DNA of 64,000 nucleotides from Symbiodinium natans (lineage: Eukaryota; Sar; Dinophyceae; Suessiales; Symbiodiniaceae). Positions 11,090 to 18,114 of the stretch are shown here, piece after piece; position 1 is the stretch's first letter, and each line of letters begins with the position of its first letter. The position numbers were made by a program, and so were the translations under genes. The stretch lies in NCBI GenBank assembly GCA_905221605.1, contig CAJNDS010000824.1:739501-803500 (forward strand). Reading direction: 5' to 3'. The notes under the pieces are model-generated. The model made no database searches. It worked only from the letters and a program-made list of their open reading frames with translations, and had not been told where the DNA came from.

Positions 11090-12062
11090 CTGCTTGAGAC
11101 CATGAGTTGTCTTGTCAGAGCCAAACTTCAGCTTAAAAGCTCTGAAGCCTTGAAGCCCTAAGCCCTAAACTCTCGACACCCTCTCGCTTTTCGTGGCTTT
11201 TTGAAGGAAAGTAAGGGGGGGGGGCAGTTTTCCGCGTTGCAAGCAAGGCGCCGCCGACGTTTCCGGACCTTTCGGCCATGTGTCATGAAGAAGCGTTTCC
11301 GTACACCTAGCGCCTAGCGCGGTACCCCACACGGACACATCACCCCGCACTGGCACCCAGAAAGCCCCAAACCCTAATCCCTAAACCCTAAACCCTGAAC
11401 CCTGAACCGCCTCAAGATCCCTCTGCTGCAGCCTGGCCCTGCGCCTGAACTCCCAGATCTTCAAACAACCCAAACCCAGGGTTTAGGGTTTAGGGTTTCG
11501 GGTTTAGGGTTTAGGGTTTGGGGGTCTTAACGGCCGCTACCTTTAGCCCACAACCTTCCATTTCATGTCTCCCCTGCGTTGAGCGAAGCCAATCGGTAGC
11601 TCCTCGCAGCATGGGTGCGAGGCCATTTGGCTTGATCTGAGAATCGGGAGTCTTTAGTGGGTTTAGTTCAGGGTTTAGGGTTTTGGGTTTTGGGTTTTTG
11701 GGTTTTTGGGTTTTGGGCTTAGGGTTTAGGGTTTAGGGTTTAGGGTGTAGTGTTGAGTCTTTAGTGGGGGTTTAGGTTGTGAGGGCCTGGGCTTCAGGGT
11801 TTGTGGCTGAGGGTTGAGGGTTTGGGGGTTCAGGATTTTGTTTTTTCATCAGGGTATAATGTGCTCAAAGGTTCACTCACATCAAGCATTCAAGCCTTCT
11901 AGGCCTTTAGGATGCAAATCGCAAACACTAAACCCTAAAACCCTATAGACTGTAAACCCTAAACCCCTAAGCCTGTTCGGGCAAGGGGCACGCCGCACGT
12001 GCAGCAGCCGAGCGTGCGCGGCTGTTGCGCATGCAAAGCTTTTGGAGCATCCCGGCGAAGAT
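11090..12062 (+). CDS. Exon cluster A5, source of a partial duplicate
   Basis: Candidate exons: 11092-11160 (LLETMSCLVRAKLQLKSSEA), about 11233-11315 (a CVMKKRF-type segment), 11560-11634 (PCVERSQSVAPRSMGARPFG...) and 11968-12060 (LFGQGARRTCSSRACAAVAH...). All four reappear in the same order at 20650-22200 and 24790-24900, where small indels break the frame. The copy here keeps the last two frames open. In the second segment neither copy is clearly intact. No family is recognised. Confidence 0.45.
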
Positions 12063-12167
12063 TGATTTGGGGTTTAGGGTTTCGGGTTTAGGGTTTGGGG
12101 TTTAGGGTTTAGGGTTTGGGGTTTAGGGTTTGGGGTTTCGGGTTTAGGGTTTGGGGTTTAGGGCTTC

Positions 12168-12840
12168 TGACGCGGTGCCTTTGTGTAAACCGACCTGCCC
12201 CCCCTCCCCCCCAAGCCGACAGCTCTCCACGCTAGACCCTACCCAAGAGCCCGAAACCTACTTCTCTGAAGCCGATGATTCTACAACCTCTCACAGGGTT
12301 CTTATAAGAAACCTGCAACAAAGGGTTTGGGGAAAGCAACAACAGGTTTGGGTGTGTGAAGGGAAACGCTGCCGCCCCCACCATGAGATCCAAAACTGGC
12401 GAAGCCATACCCGTGCTTTAGAGGTCAGCGTTTCGGGTTGGGGTTGGGGGTTTAGGGGTTTTACCATCTTGCATGGGGGTGTGGCAGGTTAGTGGACCTT
12501 GCCCTCAGTCAAGGTCTGAACTGGCATCTTCTGCTGTCCGCAAGCTGGCGCGTTGCACGCCATCCTTTCTGATCGGCCTTCCTTCGCAGCCTGGTGGAGG
12601 ACAAGGAGGAAAGGATATTATTACTGCCTTCCTTGTCGAGCAAGGAGGTTGAAGCCTGGGAACCGAACCAGCGTTCAATAAAAGATTTTGCAACTCAAGC
12701 GGATCGCGTGCCCTGCCATGTGTGGATGACGTGAATTTCTTGATGCGTTTGATGCTCGCAGTCAGTGCCTACATTCAGAGCTTTGTTTCATGTATCGAGA
12801 GTCGGGTAGAGAAACTCAAGCAGAGGTACTCGGACGGGTA
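12168..12840 (+). CDS. 3' exons of the first plus-strand gene, frames unresolved
   Basis: 12168-12430 is open (DPTQEPETYFSEADDSTTSH...). From 12515 one frame reads ELASSAVRKLARCTPSFLIG... to a TGA at 12650-12652. A second frame opens after a good acceptor (pyrimidine tract then CAG at 12597-12599) and reads EDKEERILLLPSLSSKEVEA... A downstream stretch, 12690-12838, reads VNFLMRLMLAVSAYIQSFVS...VEKLKQRYSDG, then TAG. Alternative splicing or a missed short intron could link them. A charged piece (ESRRKIAEQVKKASRG) follows at about 13043-13100. These lie just before the next gene on the same strand and probably form the end of the upstream gene. Confidence 0.4.
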
Positions 12841-13212
12841 GGACGAGGGCTTGCAGAGCACAGAGCTGAGCCCAAACACCCTTAAAGAATGCTTGGATCA
12901 GAGATGCTGAACCCTCAACCCTCAACCCTAAACCCTAAACTCTAAACCCTAAACTCTAAACCCTAAACCCTAAACCCTAAGCCCTAAACCCTAAACCCCG
13001 AACCACTGAAAGTAGCACGTTCTCTCAGGAGCTGGTAGGCACGAAAGCAGGCGAAAGATCGCCGAGCAGGTGAAGAAGGCATCTAGGGGCTGTGTGTTGG
13101 TTTAATTAGGGTTTAGGGTTTAGGGTTTAGGGTTTAGGGTTTAGGGTTTTGGCACATGTCAGCAAGCGCCGCAGGAATCTGAGAGCCACCCGTTTCCCCA
13201 TGGTTCTTCGTA

Positions 13213-13291
13213 GGGAATGAGGGAATCAGGGCCCCATAATATACCCTCTAAGGGATTCTGTAGGGTACCTCATTCCCTCATTCCCTACCAA
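13213..13291. mobile_element. Small inverted-repeat element, GGGAATGAGGGAAT family
   Basis: Left GGGAATGAGGGAATCAGGG and right CCTCATTCCCTCATTCCC are inverted. A relative with the same right end is at 33010-33085. It lies in the spacer upstream of the next start codon. Confidence 0.5.
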
Positions 13292-13330
13292 GAGCCGGCC
13301 CCAGTTTTCCAGCATTGGGCTCAACTCAGC

Positions 13331-13346
13331 TTCGTTTTATCTGTAG
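13331..13346 (+). promoter_or_regulatory. Candidate trans-splice acceptor
   Basis: A T-rich tract (TTCGTTTTATCTGTAG) ends in AG 16 bases before the start codon at 13363. Dinoflagellate nuclear mRNAs receive a spliced leader at such sites. The leader itself is not encoded here, so this is inference from position and composition. Confidence 0.4.
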
Positions 13347-13362
13347 CTGCCACGCTTGTGCC

Positions 13363-16300
13363 ATGGCCTCAATGAAGTTCAGCTTCCAGAAGCTTATATA
13401 TTTCCTTTGCGTTGTTCCTTGGGAGCCAAATGACCCCTAAAATTAGGACCAATACCCTGTACTACACTAATCTTTATTGGTTATATAATAATCCTGATTA
13501 GCTAAGAACCCTCAACCCTAAACCCTAAACCCTACACCCTAAACCCTAAACCCTAAACCCTAAACCCTATAGGGTATATGAACCATCAACCCTTTGAGCG
13601 TTCATTTGGTGATCAAGGTTGGTGCGTTCGGGGCGAAGCTTCACGACGCCCAGATCTCCCAGGACGCAGAGGTTGATGTGGACGATTGCAGCTTCTCGTT
13701 GAAGAACCTTGGGGACGAAATGGACCCTAAACCCTAAACCCTGAACCCTAAACCCTAAACCCCATAAAAGGGTTTATGGTCCATATACCTTGATAGGGAT
13801 TATATCGGATTATAGTAGTATAGTTACTTCGCCTTTAGTTGAACGTGAAGCTTTTGGGGCTTCCTTATTTAGTAGCAATATTTAAAGTTTAAGCTTGTTT
13901 TTCACCTTGGATATTGGAGAAGTAAGGAACAGCCACGTTGCGACCTGTCATGACGTCTCCATCAAAGATTGCCCAAAGTCCTACACCAACTGGGGCCTCC
14001 ACTACTTTGTGGAGTGCAAGGTCTCAGAGTATGATACTTCGTAGCTGAGTGAGCACACTTTACACTTTTTGGGAGAGTATGATCCCCCTATAGAACTGAA
14101 AGTGTACCCTAAACCCTAAACCCTAAACCCTAAACCCTAAACCCTAAACCCTAAACCCTAAACCCTAAACCCTAAACCCTAAACCCTAAACCCTAAACCC
14201 TAAACCCTAAACCCTAAACCCTAAACCTAAACCCTAAACGCAGCAGCTAAGGATACCGCCTGCTTGCCCTCTGGACCCAAGTGCAAGAAAACCGAAGGAG
14301 GTCAAGCCCAGGGCTGGCTGGAGGTGTACGTTGGCAACGAGAACTACGTTTCTATATCCCCCTTGGGAATAATTTTCATTTTTGTTATATAAAACCCAAA
14401 GCTTGTTTCTATATCAACCTTGGGAATGATGTTTTTTTTTTTTTACTTTTGTTTACATAGAACCCAAGAGGGCATTAAGCATAGTATGTTTTTAAAGGTT
14501 GTTTTTGTTTACATAAGACCCAAGAGGGTGTTAAGCATATTATTTTTTATTAAGGTTCTATAAGGGGACTATATTGTGGTTTATCTAAAACCCAAGAGGG
14601 TATTAAATAAATAAATATATATATATATATATATATATATTATTTTTATTAAGGTTCTATAAAGGGGAGTACAGGTCTGTGGTCTCGCCGCCACCGGCAA
14701 GGCCTTCTGCTGGCAGAACGGAAACTTGGTAGCCCAGTGCTTGTACTTTTCCCTTCTTTGGGTTCGAGGTGCCCTTACAAGGTAGCCATCCCCGAAAGGT
14801 TCATGAGCTACCCTAAACCCTAAGCCCTAAATCCTAAACCCTAAACCCTGAACCCTAAACCCTAAACCCTAAACCCTAAGCCCTAAACCCTAAACCCTAA
14901 ACCCTAAACCCTACCAAGGACAGCGACTGAACAATGTTCCTGACGCGACGTTCCTGACGGTGTCTCCTGAGATGGGAAATGCCGCGGCCTGTGGCCTCGA
15001 CCTGGGTGGCAAAGTGCAGTGCTGGGGAACTGAGACTTGGTGGCGCCAGTGCTACCCTTTACCCTTTTTTGGTTCTGGGTTCCCACCCTAAACCCTAAAC
15101 CCTAAACCCTAAACCCTAAACCCTAAACCCAGTGCTACCCTTTACCCTTTTGTTGGTTCTGGGTTCCCTTGTAAAGTAACTAACCAAAAACAGGGTACCC
15201 TGATTGTAAGATGGTTACTTGGCTACTAGTACCAAGGAGAGGGGATACGGCAGTAACGGCGGGAGGTGCCGCTGGTGCAGCGGATGGCACAACCTTGGCC
15301 TCACACCGGTGCCCAGCAGTTTGCCGACGTTCATCGACTTGAAGGTGGGCTATCACACCGCCTGCGGCATCGAGGAGAGCGGCACTGCTCTCACGTGCTG
15401 GGGGACCATGATCCTTGGTAGCCCAGTGGTACCCTTTACCCTTCGTTTTGTTGGTTCTGGGTTCCCTTGTAGAGTAACCACCCCCACAGAAGGGTGGTTA
15501 GGGTTTAGGGTTCAGGGTTCAGGGTTCAGGGTTTAGGGTTTAGGGTTTAGGGTTTATAGGGTTTAGGGTTTAGGGTTTAGGGTAACATAGTTACTGGGCT
15601 ACTAAGGATCAGCCCGGACGGAAAGACCTGGCACAAGGAGATGGGTGAGAAGATCATGGGGCTGACTGTGGGCGACCAGTGGATTTGCATCCTCACGCCC
15701 AAGAAGGCTTTAGGGTTTAGGGTTTAGGGTTTAGGGTTTAGGGTTTAGGGTTTAGGGTTTAGGGTTTAGGGTTTAGGGTTCCCTAAACCCTCAACCCTAA
15801 GCCCTATGCCCTAGGCCTATAGGGGTACTCGGGAACCTTGGGTTACATACCCCCTTGAACCCCCCCCATCCCTTAAGAACCCTAAACCCTAAACCCTAAA
15901 CCCTAAACCCTAAACCCTAAACCCTAAACCCTAAACCCTAAACCCTCCAAGAAGGCCGTGCGCTGCTGGGACATGGTCCGGAGCTCCGCAACCAGTGAGA
16001 TCAAGGAGGCCACAGTCCCGACCCTCCCGGCCATCCAGAAGGTCTGAGTAGCTGAATGAGTAGACTTTTACGCACTTTTTGGGATGGTTTAGGGTTTAGG
16101 GTTTAGGGTTTGGGGTTTAGGGTTTAGGGTTCAGGGTTTAGGGTTTCGGGTTTAGGGTTTAGGGTTTAGGGTTTAGGGTTTAGGGTTTAGGGTTTGGGGT
16201 ATAATCTCCTATAGAACTGAAAGTGTACACTTTTGCTGGGCTTATGAACTGAGCAACTAAGAGGTGGCCAGCGCCCAGTTTCAGGTTTGCGCCTTGGATG

Positions 16301-17160
16301 AGGAGGGGTCTCTGCACCTTGGTCGCCCAGTGGTTAACCCTAAGGGTTTAGGGTTTAGGGTTTAGGGTTTAGGGTTTAGGGTTTAGGGTTCAGGGTTTAG
16401 GGTTTAGGGTTTAGGGTAGCCCAGTGGTACCCTTTAGCCTCTTTTTGGTTATGGGTTCCCTGATACAGTAACCAATCCAAAAAAGGGTGCCCATTATTAT
16501 AATATGGTTAGTACCAAGGCACTGTTGGGGTAGCAGCGCCTACGACGTCACAGACAAGAAGTTCAAGGACATCGCCGGCGGGATGTGGAGGTTTGCCGCC
16601 ATCACCACGGAGGGCTACATGTCCCTTTTCTCACATAGTGGGGCAGCATTTTGCAGTTTCAAGGGTACTTAAACTCAATAAGGAGCGGAAAATTAACCCT
16701 AAACCCTAAACCCTATACCCTATACCCTATACCCTAAACCAAATACTCTCCCAACCATGAACTGTAGGTACTGGTGGCGCGATCGGAGGAATTCGGCGAC
16801 CTTGGAGCAGGTGCTGGATGTCGAGGTTGCTTGGTGCCCCGTTGGTAGTACCATTTTCCCCTTTTTGTTGGTCAAGGTGGCCCTTGTAAAGTAACCAACC
16901 CCAACAAAGGGTGCCCTCATCATAATAATGTTGCCATCTTATGGTTTTCTCGGCTATCTTAAGGCTTATAAAGTAACCAACCCCCGAAACAAGGGTGCCC
17001 TTACCATAATAATGTTACCATCTTATGGTTTTTCTGGGGCTACTTTAAGGTTGAAAGGGGCTTCGTGGGCACCTACGGTGGCGTTGCTTTCGATGCGGCT
17101 GGCTTGGTACACGGCTTCGAGGGCACCAAGAGCTTTCCGAGCATCCCCCCGGAGGAGTGA
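13363..17160 (+). CDS. Secreted RCC1-like beta-propeller protein, 13 exons
   Basis: I spliced this gene by eye; all 12 junctions keep frame and give 391 codons plus TGA. Exons: 13363-13410, 13618-13703, 13927-14032, 14252-14347, 14675-14720, 14919-15031, 15237-15409, 15607-15706, 15955-16041, 16264-16313, 16519-16620, 16768-16825, 17050-17160. Residues 1-22 look like a signal peptide (charged start, then LIYFLCVGAFGA). From about residue 110 on, the signature C-G/A-L-x(3-4)-G-x(3)-C-W recurs at about 113, 151, 207, 249, 294 and 327 (for example ACGLDLGGKVQCWG, VCALDEEGSLHCWG). This is the pattern of RCC1/BLIP-II-type propeller repeats. With a signal peptide it is unlikely to be the nuclear Ran exchange factor; a secreted or surface binding role is more likely. 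Donors are 5 GT, 5 GA and 2 GC. All acceptors are AG followed by G. Confidence 0.85.
13411..13617 (+). mobile_element. Intron 1 (GT-AG), introner with GTTG duplication
   Basis: GTTG begins both the intron and the next exon. Ends are inverted: CCTTGGGAGCCAAATGA on the left, TTCATTTGGTGATCAAG on the right. The interior carries CCCTAAA units. Confidence 0.8.
13704..13926 (+). mobile_element. Intron 2 (GA-AG), introner with GAAC duplication
   Basis: GAAC begins both the intron and the next exon. The left end CTTGGGGACGAAATGGACCC belongs to the CTTGG...CCAAATGAACC family. The right end is less conserved (GAGAAGTAAG). CCCTAAA units lie at 13723-13765. Confidence 0.8.
14033..14251 (+). mobile_element. 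Intron 3 (GA-AG), introner with GATAC duplication
   Basis: GATAC begins both the intron and the next exon. Left end CTTCGTAGCTGAG, right end GCAGCAGCTAAG. Positions 14107-14240 are almost pure CCCTAAA. The left part (CACTTTTTGGGA...TAGAACTGAAAGTGTAC) is shared with intron 9, so both come from one element family. Confidence 0.85.
14348..14674 (+). mobile_element. Intron 4 (GT-AG), composite introner
   Basis: Left end TATATCCCCCTTGGGAAT and right end TTCTATAAAGGGGAGTACAG. The left-end motif recurs at 14411 and the right-end motif at 14551, so this 327-base intron holds nested or duplicated copies. No telomere units. The same family forms intron 3 of the gene at 22707 and the element at 18993. 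Confidence 0.8.
14721..14918 (+). mobile_element. Intron 5 (GA-AG), introner, CTTGGTAGCCC family
   Basis: GAAA/GACA duplication, left end CTTGGTAGCCCAGTG, right end CTACCAAG. Filled with CCCTAAA units from 14810 to 14912. Confidence 0.8.
15032..15236 (+). mobile_element. Intron 6 (GA-AG), introner with GAGA duplication
   Basis: GAGA begins both the intron and the next exon. Left end CTTGGTGGCGCCAGTG, right end ACTTGGCTACTAGTACCAAG. CCCTAAA array at 15085-15129. The phrase AGTGCTACCCTTTACCCTTTT occurs on both sides of the array, as if the array had been inserted with a local duplication. Confidence 0.85.
15410..15606 (+). mobile_element. Intron 7 (GA-AG), introner with perfect GATC duplication
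   Basis: GATC flanks an element whose ends are CTTGGTAGCCCAGT and ACTGGGCTACTAAG, inverted with one mismatch. The interior holds TTTAGGG/TTCAGGG units at 15499-15583. Clearest single example of the mechanism. Confidence 0.9.
15707..15954 (+). mobile_element. Intron 8 (GC-AG), built from two opposed telomeric arrays
   Basis: CCAAGAAGGC occurs at both exon edges (15699-15708 and 15947-15956). The intron opens with about ten TTTAGGG units (15709-15780) and closes with about nine CCCTAAA units (15880-15946). A spacer of about 100 bases lies between. The RNA could fold into a stem of about 70 bp of pure telomeric sequence. Confidence 0.85.
16042..16263 (+). mobile_element. Intron 9 (GT-AG), introner, GTAGCTGA family
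   Basis: Left end AGTAGCTGAATGAGTAGAC...CACTTTTTGGGA, shared with intron 3. Tail CTATAGAACTGAAAGTGTAC...CAACTAAGAG. TTTAGGG units at 16086-16197. The duplication is weak (GTCT/GTGG). Confidence 0.8.
16314..16518 (+). mobile_element. Intron 10 (GC-AG), introner with GCAC duplication
   Basis: GCAC begins both the intron and the next exon. Left end CTTGGTCGCCCAGTGG, right end TTAGTACCAAG. TTTAGGG array at 16345-16416. Confidence 0.85.
16621..16767 (+). mobile_element. Intron 11 (GT-AG), short introner
   Basis: Exon junction ...TACAT|GTAC. The intron ends CCATGAACTGTAG. Contains four to five CCCTAAA/CCCTATA units. The duplication is imperfect (GTCC/GTAC) and the ends pair poorly, so element identity is less sure than the splice site. 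Confidence 0.75.
16826..17049 (+). mobile_element. Intron 12 (GT-AG), double introner with GTTG duplication
   Basis: GTTG begins both the intron and the next exon. Left end CTTGGTGCCCC, right end GGGGCTACTTTAAG. The block AAAGTAACCAACCCC...CATAATAATGTT is present twice (16895-16960 and 16970-17040), a tandem copy. No telomere units. Confidence 0.8.
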
Positions 17161-17419
17161 GTTGGGCCGCGAAGCGTGCTAAAGGCCGTTTCGCGCACAG
17201 GTTAGTGTCTTTTTCTGCAAAAGAAGTCTCTGCATCTGTTGCATCTTGTGAAGCCGCCAGGTACTGCAGGTTGTGATCCCCCAGAAGCTACAGCAACTCA
17301 GTTTTTTCTCAATCTTTGCTCAAACCTGGGATCGTTGCAGCGTCATCGGAGAATGTGCTGTCAGTTTCTTCGTGCTGTTGTCATACGGCTCCCGCTCCGC
17401 TTCCTTGTTTAGCGTGCGC
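17161..17419. other. Spacer between two plus-strand genes
   Basis: No telomere units and no clear exon. T-rich stretches (for example CAGTTTTTTCTCAATCTTTGCTC at about 17297-17319) could serve polyadenylation of the upstream gene or trans-splicing of the next one. Confidence 0.4.
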
Positions 17420-18015
17420 ATGCCAGGCCCCACGCCGGCGAAGGCCAAGGCTGAGAAGGCTTCTCAGCGCCACTGTCACGCTTCACTCTGCCACGATGTA
17501 AGTAGGCCTGGCGGCCTGTCCACAGCCCAGTATATACCCTACGCCACGATAATCCATACTACTACATCATTGCCTATATATATATATATATATATATCCC
17601 TATTAGAGTATATGAACCCTGGAATTTTGTGGTCATTTATAGCCTCCATTCTACGACCATCCTAATCAAGAGGGCGTGCGTGTCCTTGACATGGAGTCCT
17701 GCACTTCGGGGGCTGCAGCTAACCCAGAGGGTCCATTTGTAGTACCATTATGGAATTAGGTGCCCCAAAACCCTATTTAGCAGGGTTTAGGGTTTAGGGT
17801 TTAGGGTTTAGGGTTTAGGGTTTAGGGTTTAGGGTTTAGGGTTTAGGGTTTAGGGTTTAGGGTTTAGGGTTTCCATGTAGTAATACAAATGGACCCTCTG
17901 GCAAAGGTTCCTTGCATCAAGCTCGTGACCATCCCTTGGCCAACGCAGACTGCGCCGGAGAAGCGCCGGCGGAAAGGCAGGACTTTGAGTTTGAAGAGTT
18001 GGGGTGCAGGGTTTA
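17420..18015 (+). CDS. 5' part of a third plus-strand gene
   Basis: ATG at 17420 opens exon 1 (17420-17497, MPGPTPAKAKAEKASQRHCH...), followed by a standard GTAAGT donor. Exon 2, 17643-17717, reads PPFYDHPNQEGVRVLDMESC... and exon 3, from 17907, reads VPCIKLVTIPWPTQTAPEKR..., all in one frame. After about 18000 two or three splicing choices remain open: an ending at a TGA near 18183, or continuation through the exon at about 18120-18195. The basic stretch EKRRRKGR is the only notable motif. Function is not recognised. Confidence 0.6.
17498..17642 (+). other. Intron 1 of the gene at 17420 (GT-AG)
   Basis: GTAAGT donor and TTTATAG acceptor, with a long AT microsatellite inside. Unlike the other introns, the exon after it starts with C, so this may be an ordinary intron. 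Confidence 0.6.
17718..17906 (+). mobile_element. Intron 2 of the gene at 17420 (GC-AG), 18-base perfect inverted ends around a telomeric array
   Basis: CCAGAGGGTCCATTTGTA on the left is repeated exactly in inverted orientation (TACAAATGGACCCTCTGG) on the right. Between them lie about 13 uninterrupted TTTAGGG units (17783-17871). The splice junction keeps frame. Confidence 0.85.
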
Positions 18016-18114
18016 GGATCTAAGGTTTAGGATCTATAGGGTTTAGGGTTTAGGGTTTAGGGTTTAGGGTTTAGGGTTTAGGGTTTAGGATCTAGGGTTA
18101 GGTAACCCGGCATT

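Noticed and set aside
13363-13363. Relict dinoflagellate spliced-leader sequence in front of genes (sign of retro-inserted genes)
   Set aside because: I looked upstream of the starts at 13363, 17420, 22707 and 28017 and saw no leader-like sequence; the genes also keep many introns.
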